DNA of 30,305 bases. Source: an uncultured Collinsella sp. Lineage in GTDB: Bacteria; Actinomycetota; Coriobacteriia; Coriobacteriales; Coriobacteriaceae. The stretch is taken from NCBI GenBank assembly GCA_959604825.1, contig CAUHCN010000030.1:1-30305 (forward strand), written 5' to 3'. Within the stretch, counting starts at the first letter, position 1; the number at the start of each line of letters is the position of its first letter. Position numbers and translations under genes: made by a program. The notes below the pieces were generated by a model. That model worked only from the letters and a program-made list of their open reading frames with translations, did no database searches and had not been told where the DNA came from. This document shows positions 13,733 through 21,714 of this stretch, piece after piece.

Positions 13733-14206
13733 ATGCCGCGTCGTGCAGCAGCTAATCGTCGTGAGGTTCAGCCTGACGCCGTTTACAACAACCGCCTGGT
13801 GACTCAGCTCATCAACAAGGTCCTTCTTGACGGCAAGAAGGCCACCGCTGAGCGCATCGTTTACACCGCTTTCGAGATCGTTGCCGAGAAGTCCGAGGGT
13901 GGCGACGCTCTCGCTACCTTCAAGAAGGCTATGGACAACGTCAAGCCCACGCTCGAGGTTAAGCCCAAGCGTGTCGGCGGCGCTACCTATCAGGTCCCGA
14001 TGGAGGTCAACTCCCGTCGTTCCACCGCTCTGGGTATCCGCTGGATCGTCAACTTCTCCCGCGCTCGCAAGGAGAAGACCATGGCCGAGCGTCTCGCCAA
14101 CGAGATCCTCGACGCCTCCAACGGCCTGGGCGCTTCCGTCAAGAAGCGTGAGGACGTCTTCAAGATGGCCGAGGCCAACCGCGCGTTCTCTCACTATCGT
14201 TGGTAA
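13733..14206 (+). CDS. rpsG: 30S ribosomal protein S7
   Basis: S7 starts assembly of the 30S head and contacts tRNA in the E site. The 157-residue length is normal. The MPRRAAANRR start, VYNNRLVTQLINKVLLDGKK, KRVGGATYQVPMEV and the ending HYRW are typical. The ATG at 13733 follows AAGGAG. It lies 74 bases after rpsL and 19 bases before fusA in the same operon. In E. coli S7 represses translation of its own operon through the rpsL-rpsG gap; whether the 74-base gap here does that is not evident. Confidence 0.97.
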   Translation: MPRRAAANRREVQPDAVYNNRLVTQLINKVLLDGKKATAERIVYTAFEIVAEKSEGGDALATFKKAMDNVKPTLEVKPKRVGGATYQVPMEVNSRRSTALGIRWIVNFSRARKEKTMAERLANEILDASNGLGASVKKREDVFKMAEANRAFSHYRW

Positions 14207-14225
14207 GTTAAGGTAAGGAACTAAC

Positions 14226-16325
14226 ATGGCTAAGCCTAAGTACAAGCTTTCCGATACCCGTAACATCGGCATCATGGCCCACATCGATGCCGGTAAGACC
14301 ACCACGACCGAGCGTATTCTTTACTACACCGGTAAGACCCACAAGATCGGTGAGGTCCATGAGGGCGCTGCCACCATGGACTGGATGGTTCAGGAGCAGG
14401 AGCGCGGCGTAACCATTACCTCCGCTGCTACCACCTGCTTCTGGAACAAGGACGGCAAGGACTACCGCATCCAGATCATCGACACCCCGGGCCACGTTGA
14501 CTTCACCGCCGAGGTCGAGCGCTGCCTGCGCGTCCTCGATGGCGCTGTCGCCGTCTTCGACGCCGTTGCCGGCGTTCAGCCCCAGTCTGAGACCGTTTGG
14601 CGTCAGGCTTCTACCTTCAACGTTCCCCGCATCGCCTTCATCAACAAGTATGACCGCGTGGGCGCTGACTTCTTCAACGCTATCGAGACCATGAAGGATC
14701 GTCTCGACGCTAACGCCGTGGCCGCTCAGGTCCCGATGGGCGCCGAGGACAACTTCTGGGGCGTCATCGACCTGGTCACCATGACTGCATGGGACTTCAA
14801 GGCCGACGAGAAGGGTATGACCTACCCCGAGCCGATGGACGAGATCCCGGCTGAGTTTGCCGACATCGCTGCCACCAAGCGCGAGGAGCTCCTCGACGCT
14901 GCTGCCAGCTTTGACGACGAGCTCATGGAGAAGATCCTCATGGAGGAGTACTTCACCGTCGAGGAGCTCAAGGCTGCTCTGCGCAAGGGCGTTCTGGCCA
15001 ACGAGCTCAACCTCGTCTTCGTGGGCTCCGCCTACAAGAACAAGGGCGTTCAGGAGCTGCTCGACGCTGTCGTCGACTACCTGCCCAGCCCGCTCGACGT
15101 TGAGGCCGTCACCGGTACCGATCCGGACACCGGCGAGGAGATCCAGCGTCATCCTTCCTTCGACGAGCCCTTCTCCGGCCTGGTCTTCAAGATCATGACC
15201 GACCCGTTCGTCGGTAAGCTCACCTACGTCCGCGTTTACTCCGGCCGCGCTGAGTCCGGCTCCTACGTGGTCAACGCTTCCAACGGTCAGCGCGAGCGCC
15301 TCGGCCGCATTCTCGAGATGAACGCCGCCGAGCGTATCGACCGTGACGACGCTGCCGCCGGCGACATCGTCGCTTGCGTCGGCTTCAAGAACTCCACCAC
15401 TGGTGACACCCTGTGCGCCGAGGGCAAGGAGATCGTCCTCGAGAAGATCGAGTTCGCTAAGCCCGTTATCGACGTTGCCATTGAGCCCAAGACCAAGGCC
15501 GAGCAGGACAAGATGTCCCTGGCTCTGACCAAGCTCGCCGAGGAGGACCCGACCTTCCAGGTGTCCACCAACCACGAGACCGGCCAGACCATCATCGCCG
15601 GCATGGGCGAGCTGCACCTCGAGATCATCGTCGACCGTCTGCTCCGTGAGTTCAAGGTTGACGCTAACGTTGGTAAGCCCCAGGTTGCCTACCGCGAGAC
15701 CGCTGGTCACGACGTCGAGAAGGCTGAGGGCAAGTTCGTCCGTCAGTCCGGCGGTCGCGGTCAGTACGGCCACGCCGTCATCAAGCTCGAGAAGATGGAG
15801 GAGGGCTTCGGCTACGAGTTCGTCAACGCTATCGTCGGCGGCGTCGTGCCCAAGGAGTACATCCCGTCCATCGACAAGGGCATCCAGGAGGCCCTGAACA
15901 CCGGTGTTATCGCCGGCTTCCCGGTCCTCGACGTTAAGGTCACCCTGTTCGACGGTTCTTACCACGAGGTCGACTCCTCCGAGGCCGCCTTCAAGATCGC
16001 CGGTTCCATGGCTATCAAGGACGCTCTCAAGAAGTCCGATCCGCAGCTGCTCGAGCCGATCATGGCTGTCGAGGTCGAGACCCCTGAGCAGTACATGGGC
16101 GACGTTATGGGCAACCTCTCCGGTCGCCGCGGCAAGATCGAGGGCATGGAGGATCGCAAGAACAGCAAGCTCATCCGTGCCAAGGTGCCGCTGGGCGAGA
16201 TGTTCGGTTACGCTACCGACCTTCGCTCCCAGACCCAGGGCCGTGCATCCTACACGATGCAGTTCGACTCTTATGAGCCCGCGCCCAAGTCCATCGTGGA
16301 CGAGGTCATGAGCAAGAACGCCTAA
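14226..16325 (+). CDS. fusA: Elongation factor G
   Basis: EF-G is the GTPase that moves tRNA and mRNA through the ribosome and, with RRF, recycles it. The 699-residue length is standard. GTP-binding motifs are visible: AHIDAGKTT (P-loop, residues 18-26), the switch I region near GVTITSAATT (61-70), DTPGH (86-90) and NKYD (140-143; the middle residue is usually M, but the NKxD pattern holds). GRGQYGHAVIKLE in domain IV and GRRGKIEGME in domain V follow. The ATG at 14226 has AAGGAA upstream. The next gene is rpsJ; tuf, which often follows fusA, is absent here. Confidence 0.98.
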   Translation: MAKPKYKLSDTRNIGIMAHIDAGKTTTTERILYYTGKTHKIGEVHEGAATMDWMVQEQERGVTITSAATTCFWNKDGKDYRIQIIDTPGHVDFTAEVERCLRVLDGAVAVFDAVAGVQPQSETVWRQASTFNVPRIAFINKYDRVGADFFNAIETMKDRLDANAVAAQVPMGAEDNFWGVIDLVTMTAWDFKADEKGMTYPEPMDEIPAEFADIAATKREELLDAAASFDDELMEKILMEEYFTVEELKAALRKGVLANELNLVFVGSAYKNKGVQELLDAVVDYLPSPLDVEAVTGTDPDTGEEIQRHPSFDEPFSGLVFKIMTDPFVGKLTYVRVYSGRAESGSYVVNASNGQRERLGRILEMNAAERIDRDDAAAGDIVACVGFKNSTTGDTLCAEGKEIVLEKIEFAKPVIDVAIEPKTKAEQDKMSLALTKLAEEDPTFQVSTNHETGQTIIAGMGELHLEIIVDRLLREFKVDANVGKPQVAYRETAGHDVEKAEGKFVRQSGGRGQYGHAVIKLEKMEEGFGYEFVNAIVGGVVPKEYIPSIDKGIQEALNTGVIAGFPVLDVKVTLFDGSYHEVDSSEAAFKIAGSMAIKDALKKSDPQLLEPIMAVEVETPEQYMGDVMGNLSGRRGKIEGMEDRKNSKLIRAKVPLGEMFGYATDLRSQTQGRASYTMQFDSYEPAPKSIVDEVMSKNA

Positions 16326-16385
16326 GTTCGAGCTCCCTGTTACGTAATCCGCGAGAACATCTCTCGCACTCTTTGGAGGTTTAAG

Positions 16386-16694
16386 TTGGCTACCCAGAAG
16401 ATCCGCATTCGCCTCAAGGGCTATGATCACGAGGTCGTCGATCAGTCCGCGAAGCTCATCGTCGAGACCGCTCAGAAGACCGGCGCTCGCGTTTCCGGTC
16501 CTGTCCCCCTGCCCACCGAGCGCAACCTGTACACGGTTATCCGCTCGCCGCACGTGAACAAGGACTCCCGTGAGCAGTTCGAGATGCGCACCCACAAGCG
16601 CCTCATCGACATCCTCGACCCCACCTCGGGCACCGTTGATTCGCTCATGCGTCTCGACCTCCCCGCTGGCGTCGACATCGACATCAAGCTCTAA
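16386..16694 (+). CDS. rpsJ: 30S ribosomal protein S10
   Basis: S10 is a 30S head protein and, as NusE, a partner of NusB/NusG in antitermination. The 102-residue sequence has the family blocks KIRIRLKGYDH, RVSGPVPLPTE, YTVIRSPHVNKDSREQFE and HKRLIDI. The start is TTG at 16386, with GGAGG at 16375-16379 six bases upstream. S10 normally heads the large S10 ribosomal-protein operon (rpsJ-rplC-rplD and onward). Here it is the last gene of the str-type unit and is followed at once by a strong terminator and a convergent gene, so it is detached from that cluster. Confidence 0.97.
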   Translation: MATQKIRIRLKGYDHEVVDQSAKLIVETAQKTGARVSGPVPLPTERNLYTVIRSPHVNKDSREQFEMRTHKRLIDILDPTSGTVDSLMRLDLPAGVDIDIKL

Positions 16695-16713
16695 GCGATA
16701 TCGCTCATAGCTC

Positions 16714-16755
16714 AAAGGGCCCCGCTGCCGCTACGGCAGCGGGGCCCTTTTGTTT
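16714..16755. terminator. Strong terminator after rpsJ, probably shared with birA
   Basis: A perfect 17-bp stem (16714-16730 with 16734-16750, loop CTA) is flanked by AAA and TTT, with TTTTGTTTT after it. It lies between convergent rpsJ and birA, so it could act in both directions. Confidence 0.92.
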
Positions 16756-16809
16756 TGAATGATGGTTTGGACTGTGGGGTAATGCTGCCGAGTAGGTGGT
16801 TGCGGCGCC

Positions 16810-17586
16810 CTATTCGCTCAAGGGACGCAGCGATGCCTCCTCAAAATGGAAGGATCGAAAGCCGTCTTCCGTTTCGATGCACGCGCGACCAAAGCCATCG
16901 ACCGTTTGAAAGATGCCACGCGCCAGCTCGTCCCCAGCGGGGGAGCGGGCGATAACGTGCTCCCCGATCCAATTGAGGTGAGCGATATATTCATCGTGGA
17001 CGGGCGCGAGCGGACCGGCGTCTTCTTCCTTGGCGGTGAGGCGCTCTGCCCAGGCATCTACAGCGTCTATAACTGCGTGATAGACCTCATCGAGGAGCAT
17101 GTCGACGGCGGGAACGTTCTCGTTGAGATCCGAGAGGCCAATTGCCGCCAGGCCGCCATCGGGCACCTCTTGGGGCGTGTAGTTTACGTTGACGCCAATG
17201 CCGCAGACGGCGAAAGGTTTGCCTTCGTTATCGCGTGCGGCCTCGACCAGAATGCCGCCGAGCTTGCGTCCTCGCGCGACCAGGTCGTTGGGCCATTTGA
17301 GGCCAATCTCGTTTGCAAGACCCTGCTTTTCGAGCGCCTCGAGCACCGCTAAGCCGCTGATGGCGGCAAGACCAGAGTACTTTGCAGGATTAACGCATGG
17401 ACGCAGGACAATCGAAAGCAATAGGTTGCCGGCGGTTGAATCCCACTTGTGGCCGCGCCGGCCGCGTCCTGCCGTCTGAGTCCGGGCGGCAAGTCCCGTG
17501 CCGTGCGGCTCTCCCTGTTTTCCTGCTTCGAGCAGGTCATCGTTGGTCGATCCGGTTACGTCGACTATCGTTAAACGAGAATCCAT
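16810..17586 (-). CDS. birA: Biotin-[acetyl-CoA-carboxylase] ligase, no DNA-binding domain
   Basis: BirA activates biotin to biotinyl-AMP and attaches it to the lysine of a carrier protein, here most likely AccB encoded 6 kb away. The 258-residue protein starts directly with the catalytic domain: GSTNDDL (12-18), the biotinyl-AMP loop GRGRRGHKW (40-48), KWPNDL (97-102) and KLGGILVE (108-115), then a C-terminal SH3-like part. The N-terminal winged-helix repressor domain found in E. coli and B. subtilis BirA is missing, so this enzyme should not itself repress genes. The ATG at 17586 has AGGAGGT upstream on the minus strand. It is divergent from the fab operon and shares its control region. Confidence 0.93.
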   Translation of the reverse strand: MDSRLTIVDVTGSTNDDLLEAGKQGEPHGTGLAARTQTAGRGRRGHKWDSTAGNLLLSIVLRPCVNPAKYSGLAAISGLAVLEALEKQGLANEIGLKWPNDLVARGRKLGGILVEAARDNEGKPFAVCGIGVNVNYTPQEVPDGGLAAIGLSDLNENVPAVDMLLDEVYHAVIDAVDAWAERLTAKEEDAGPLAPVHDEYIAHLNWIGEHVIARSPAGDELARGIFQTVDGFGRACIETEDGFRSFHFEEASLRPLSE

Positions 17587-17680
17587 AACAGCTGCTACCT
17601 CCTAAGTTAATAAGGCAATCGCGCAATGGTGTCGAGAGATAGACACAATGTGAAGCCTTTGTCGCATTTGGACAATTTAA

Positions 17681-17696
17681 TGTTAACACGTCAACA
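17681..17696. promoter_or_regulatory. fab operator-like site O1
   Basis: TGTTAACACGTCAACA is a quasi-palindrome with 7-bp arms (one mismatch) around AC. It recurs 48 bases downstream as O2. It lies just upstream of the probable -10 sequences of fabH (TAAAAT at 17702 or TATCCT at 17712), and on the minus strand it contains TTGACG. Confidence 0.5.
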
Positions 17697-17728
17697 ACGA
17701 CTAAAATGCGCTATCCTCTCTTGGTCGA

Positions 17729-17744
17729 TGTAAACACGTCAACA
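17729..17744. promoter_or_regulatory. fab operator-like site O2
   Basis: TGTAAACACGTCAACA differs from O1 at one position, and the match between the two sites extends three bases further (through 17747). It sits just before the fabH ribosome binding site (17751-17756), where a bound repressor could block elongation. Confidence 0.5.
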
Positions 17745-17762
17745 ACTCAAAGGAGGTTAGTG

Positions 17763-18722
17763 ATGGGTTTCACGATTCTTGGAACAGGCTCGGCGCTTCC
17801 TGAGCGCAGTGTTTCCAATGACGAGCTATCTGAGTTCCTCGATACCTCGGATGAGTGGATTTTTACCCGCACCGGTATCAAGAGCCGCCACGTCTGCACC
17901 ACCGAGTCACTCGACGACCTTGCCGTAGCGGCGAGCGAGCGGGCACTCCAGGTGTCCGGAATCGACGCGAGCCAGCTGGATCTAATCGTCTGCTCGACGA
18001 CAACGGGTGACCACCTTGTTCCCGCCGAGGCGTGTGCCGTAGCCGAGCGTCTGGGCGCGACGTGCCCTGCCTTCGATGTCTCGGCGGCTTGTGCCGGCTT
18101 CGTGTTTGCGCTCGATGTCGCCGAGGGCTATATCGCCCGCGGCCGTGCCGAGCGCGTGCTTGTCGTTGCTGCCGAGCAGATGACGCGCACGCTCGACTGG
18201 ACCGACCGCGCCACCTGCGTGCTCTTTGGCGATGGGGCAGGCGCCGCAGTGATTGGAGCTGGGGGAGACAACCCCCTTGCCGTTGAGCTTTCGACGGCGC
18301 CCGACGTCGAGACGTTGCGCGTACCCGGTCTGGTCGGCACCTCGCCGTTTAAGGCCTCTGCAGATAGCGAGAGCGTGCTGTCCATGAATGGCCGCCGCGT
18401 GTTCAAGTTCGGCGTCAACGCCATCTGCGACACGGTCCATAAGCTTGCGGGCGATGCGGGCATTTCGGTCGAAGACATCGACCATTTTGTATTCCATCAG
18501 GCTAACGAACGAATCCTGAGTCAGGCGGTCAAGCGCCTCGGCGTGCCAGACGAGCGCGTGGTTCGAACGCTGCGCGAGATCGGCAACATTTCGAGCGCAT
18601 GCATTCCGCTTGCCCTCGACCGGCTGGCAAACGCCGGTGCACTTCACACAGGCGACACCATCGCCTTGGTTGGATTTGGCGCCGGTCTGGATATAGGTGG
18701 CTATCTGCTTCGTTGGAAGTAG
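17763..18722 (+). CDS. fabH: Beta-ketoacyl-ACP synthase III
   Basis: FabH starts fatty-acid synthesis by condensing an acyl-CoA primer with malonyl-ACP. The 319-residue protein has the catalytic triad: Cys110 in SAACAGFVFAL, His245 in FHQANERIL and Asn275 in GNISSAC. The ATG at 17763 is chosen because AGGAGG (17751-17756) is six bases upstream and the protein then begins with the family-typical GFTILGTGSALPER; an in-frame ATG at 17706 lies upstream of O2 and adds no conserved sequence. It is the first gene of a ten-gene fab/acc operon and is controlled from a short divergent region with two operator-like sites. Primer preference (acetyl or branched) cannot be read from the sequence. Confidence 0.96.
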   Translation: MGFTILGTGSALPERSVSNDELSEFLDTSDEWIFTRTGIKSRHVCTTESLDDLAVAASERALQVSGIDASQLDLIVCSTTTGDHLVPAEACAVAERLGATCPAFDVSAACAGFVFALDVAEGYIARGRAERVLVVAAEQMTRTLDWTDRATCVLFGDGAGAAVIGAGGDNPLAVELSTAPDVETLRVPGLVGTSPFKASADSESVLSMNGRRVFKFGVNAICDTVHKLAGDAGISVEDIDHFVFHQANERILSQAVKRLGVPDERVVRTLREIGNISSACIPLALDRLANAGALHTGDTIALVGFGAGLDIGGYLLRWK

Positions 18723-18773
18723 TCGCACATAGGAAATAAAAACGCCCTAGGGCACAACCAAAGGAGAACTACC

Positions 18774-19010
18774 ATGGCAGATCAGAAGACCTTCGAGCGC
18801 GTTTGCGACGTTATCCGCGAGACCGCCGGTCTTGACGATGTCGAGATGAAGCCCGAGTCCACGCTCGAGGAGATTGGTCTCGACAGCCTGGGCACCGTCG
18901 AGATCCTCGTCGCCGTCGAGGACGAGTTTGGCATCCAGCTCGATACCGAGGAGAACCCCAAGACGGTCGGCGAGTTCGCCGATACGGTCGAGGCGGCATT
19001 GGAGAAGTAG
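18774..19010 (+). CDS. acpP: Acyl carrier protein
   Basis: This 78-residue acidic protein carries growing acyl chains on a phosphopantetheine arm attached to Ser38 in the DSLGTVEIL motif. Length and charge are typical. The ATG at 18774 follows AAAGGAG. The 51-base gap after fabH contains only a small GCCCTAGGGC palindrome. fabK begins two bases after the stop. It is the carrier for all fab enzymes encoded downstream. Confidence 0.97.
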   Translation: MADQKTFERVCDVIRETAGLDDVEMKPESTLEEIGLDSLGTVEILVAVEDEFGIQLDTEENPKTVGEFADTVEAALEK

Positions 19011-19012
19011 AG

Positions 19013-19957
19013 ATGCTCAAGACTCCTCTCTGCGATCTGCTCGGCATCGAAAAGCCCGTGTTCCAGGGCGGTATGGCCTGGATTGCCGATGCCTCGCTGG
19101 CGTCCGCAGTGTCCGAGGCGGGTGGCTTAGGCATCATCGCGGCCATGAACGCCGACGCCAACTGGCTTCGCGACCAGATTCATGAGCTGCGCGCCAAGAC
19201 GGATAAGCCCTTTGGCGTCAACGTCATGCTCATGAGCCCGTTTGCCGACGAGGTCGCGCAGGTCGTGATTGACGAGCGAGTGCCGGTCGTCGTGACGGGC
19301 GCCGGCAATCCCGCCAAGTACATGAAGGCGTGGAACGAGGCGGGCATCAAGGTCGTCCCGGTCGTTGCCTCGGTGGCGCTGGCGCGCCTCGTGGCACGTC
19401 GTGGAGCCACGGCGGTTGTTGCCGAGGGTACCGAATCGGGCGGCCATATTGGCGAGACCTCGACGATGGCACTGGTGCCGCAGGTCGTCGATGCGGTCGA
19501 CATTCCCGTTGTGGCCGCTGGCGGTATTGCCGACGGCCGCGGCGTGGCGGCCGCCTTTATGCTGGGCGCCGCCGGCGTGCAGGTGGGTACGCGCTTTCTG
19601 ATCGCAGACGAGTGCACCGTATCGGAGCAGTACAAGGAGATGGTCTTGAAGGCCAACGACACCTCGACGCGTGCGACCGGCCGCTCGACGGGACACCCGG
19701 TGCGCGCCCTCAAGAGCCCCTTTACCAACGCCTACGCCAAGAGCGAGGCGGCGGGCGTAAGTGTCGAGGAACTCGGGGCCATGGGCACGGGCGCCCTTCG
19801 CAAGGCCGCCAAGGACGGCAATTACGAAGAGGGTTCGTTTTTGTGTGGACAGATTGCCGGCATGGTCAACGAGCGCCAGAGCGCACGTGAAATCGTTGAC
19901 GACCTGATCGATGGCGCCGAGCGCGTCCTGAAGGGTGCGTCCGCATGGGTAGCGTAG
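19013..19957 (+). CDS. fabK: Enoyl-ACP reductase II (FMN-dependent)
   Basis: FabK carries out the last step of each elongation cycle, reducing trans-2-enoyl-ACP with NAD(P)H through FMN. The 314-residue protein is a TIM-barrel flavoprotein of the nitronate monooxygenase/FabK family. It has the N-terminal VFQGGMAWIADASLA, the ESGGHIG motif with conserved His145, and the phosphate-binding AAGGIADGRG (168-177). Its place in a fab operon separates FabK from nitronate monooxygenase. No fabI is present in this window. FabK enzymes are generally not inhibited by triclosan. The start is two bases after acpP, and the 3' end overlaps fabD by 13 bases. Confidence 0.94.
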   Translation: MLKTPLCDLLGIEKPVFQGGMAWIADASLASAVSEAGGLGIIAAMNADANWLRDQIHELRAKTDKPFGVNVMLMSPFADEVAQVVIDERVPVVVTGAGNPAKYMKAWNEAGIKVVPVVASVALARLVARRGATAVVAEGTESGGHIGETSTMALVPQVVDAVDIPVVAAGGIADGRGVAAAFMLGAAGVQVGTRFLIADECTVSEQYKEMVLKANDTSTRATGRSTGHPVRALKSPFTNAYAKSEAAGVSVEELGAMGTGALRKAAKDGNYEEGSFLCGQIAGMVNERQSAREIVDDLIDGAERVLKGASAWVA

Positions 19958-20871
19958 CGTTTCTGTTTGCTGGCCAGGGTGCCCAACACCCCGCGATGGG
20001 CGTCGACCTGATCGAGGCATCGCCGGCGGCCGCCGAGGTGTTCGCCATTGTCGACGAGGTGCGCCCGGGGACCAGCGAGCAGTGCCGGAGCGCCTCCAAG
20101 GAGGAGCTCTCGCAGACCGAGAACACGCAGCCGTGCGTGTTCGTTCACGACCTGGCAGCGGCTACCGCTCTGCGTGAGCGCGGCGTGGTGCCTGCCGCCT
20201 GTGCGGGATTCTCGCTGGGCGAGGTCGCCGCGCTCACCTTTGCGGGGGCATTCGATACGCGAGCGGGCTTTGAGCTCGTGTGCGAGCGCGCGGCGCTGAT
20301 GGCCGCGGCTGCCGAGCGCCATCCGGGCGGTATGCGCGCCGTCATCAAGCTCGATGCGGAGCAAGTCGAGAATCTGGCAAAACAGGCCGGCGAGGACTGC
20401 TGGCCGGTCAACTACAACAGCCCGCAGCAGACGGTTGTTGCCGGAGCGCCCGAGGCGCTGCAGGAGCTCGACGTCCTAGTAAAAGGGGCTGGCGGCCGCG
20501 CTATGAAAGTCGCGGTGTCGGGTGCATTCCATAGTCCCTATATGACCGAGGCGACTGAGGGGCTGGCGACGTATATCCAAGCCGGCCACGCGCCGTCTCC
20601 GCTGCTGATTCCGGTCATGGCAAACATGACGGCGGCGCCCTATCCGGCGGATCCGCGAGCGGCATCGGATGTCTTGGCCAACCAGGTGAGTCATGCCGTG
20701 CGCTGGGTCGACACGCTGCATACTCTGCAGGATCAGGGCATCGACACGTTTATTGAGGTTGGCCCTGGCAAAACGCTGTCCGGCCTGGTCAAGCGTACGC
20801 TGAGCGACGTTTGCGTGTATTCGTGCGAAACAGCCGAGCAGGTCGCAGCTATTGCCGACGAGCTCGCATAG
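19945..20871 (+). CDS. fabD: Malonyl-CoA:ACP transacylase
   Basis: FabD moves malonyl from CoA to ACP, feeding all condensation steps. The 308-residue protein opens with VAFLFAGQGAQHPAMG, has the nucleophile Ser90 in GFSLGE and the partner His196 in GAFHSPYM, and has the late GPGKTLSGLVKR block. The ATG at 19945 lies inside the end of fabK (13-base overlap), pointing to translational coupling. Confidence 0.96.
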   Translation: MGSVAFLFAGQGAQHPAMGVDLIEASPAAAEVFAIVDEVRPGTSEQCRSASKEELSQTENTQPCVFVHDLAAATALRERGVVPAACAGFSLGEVAALTFAGAFDTRAGFELVCERAALMAAAAERHPGGMRAVIKLDAEQVENLAKQAGEDCWPVNYNSPQQTVVAGAPEALQELDVLVKGAGGRAMKVAVSGAFHSPYMTEATEGLATYIQAGHAPSPLLIPVMANMTAAPYPADPRAASDVLANQVSHAVRWVDTLHTLQDQGIDTFIEVGPGKTLSGLVKRTLSDVCVYSCETAEQVAAIADELA

Positions 20872-20901
20872 TCCACAGGGCTGTAACCCGAAAGGAATGA
20901 C

Positions 20902-21675
20902 ATGGGCAATTTGAACAACGGCACGCTCGAGCGCAACGACTTACGTCGCGTGGCACTGGTCACGGGCGGCTCGCGTGGTATCGGCCGCGCTTGTGCGGTT
21001 GGCCTGGCGGAGGACGGCTTTGATATCGCCGTCGTCTATGCCGGTAGCGTCGATGCGGCGCGCGAGACGTGCGAAGCCTGCGAGGCCGCTGGTGCCACAG
21101 CTCGCGCGTATCAATGCGATGTGGCCGACCCCGATGCCGTCAATGCGTGCATTGAGGCCGTGCTCAACGACTTTGGTTCGATTTGGGCGCTCGTCAACAA
21201 CGCCGGTATCACCCGCGATGGCCTGCTCGTGCGCATGGGCGACGATGCCTTCGACCGCGTGCTCGATGTCAATCTCAAGGGCACGTTCAATGCGACGCGC
21301 GCGCTCACCAAGACCTTTATGCGCCAGCGCGGCGGCTGCGTCGTCAACATGAGCTCGGTCGTGGGCCTGATTGGCAATGCCGGGCAAGCCAACTACGCTG
21401 CCTCCAAGGCGGGCGTGATCGGCCTGACCAAGGCGGTGGCGCGCGAGCTTGCGCCCCGCGGCGTACGAGTGAACGCGGTCGCCCCCGGGTTTGTCGAGAC
21501 GGATATGACGGCAAAGCTCTCGGAGAAGGTGCGTGCGGCAACCGAGGAGCAGATTCCCCTTAAGCGTATGGCGCAGCCCGAGGAGGTGGCCGGTGTGGTG
21601 CGCTTTTTAGTGAGCGATGCGGCTGCTTACATTACGGGCGAAGTCATACGCGTCGACGGCGGAATGGCGATGTAG
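20902..21675 (+). CDS. fabG: 3-oxoacyl-ACP reductase
   Basis: FabG reduces 3-oxoacyl-ACP to 3-hydroxyacyl-ACP with NADPH. This 257-residue short-chain dehydrogenase has the cofactor motif TGGSRGIGRA (21-30), NNAG (99-102) and the catalytic Ser152, Tyr165 and Lys169 (YAASK), with the typical C-terminal YITGEVIRVDGGMAM. The ATG at 20902 gives about ten residues more than usual before the Rossmann fold; AAAGGA upstream supports it. It sits 30 bases after fabD. Confidence 0.95.
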   Translation: MGNLNNGTLERNDLRRVALVTGGSRGIGRACAVGLAEDGFDIAVVYAGSVDAARETCEACEAAGATARAYQCDVADPDAVNACIEAVLNDFGSIWALVNNAGITRDGLLVRMGDDAFDRVLDVNLKGTFNATRALTKTFMRQRGGCVVNMSSVVGLIGNAGQANYAASKAGVIGLTKAVARELAPRGVRVNAVAPGFVETDMTAKLSEKVRAATEEQIPLKRMAQPEEVAGVVRFLVSDAAAYITGEVIRVDGGMAM

Positions 21676-21714
21676 AAACCAGAGCCACACAACAGCTTGG
21701 ATGAGGAGACCATG

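Noticed and set aside
14208..16715. 835-codon minus-strand frame opposite fusA and rpsJ
   Set aside because: Mirror frame caused by the same codon bias; it spans two genes and an intergenic gap with no recognisable protein features.
17706..17762. Upstream ATG for fabH
   Set aside because: Would include operator site O2 and the strong ribosome binding site; FabH begins at 17763.
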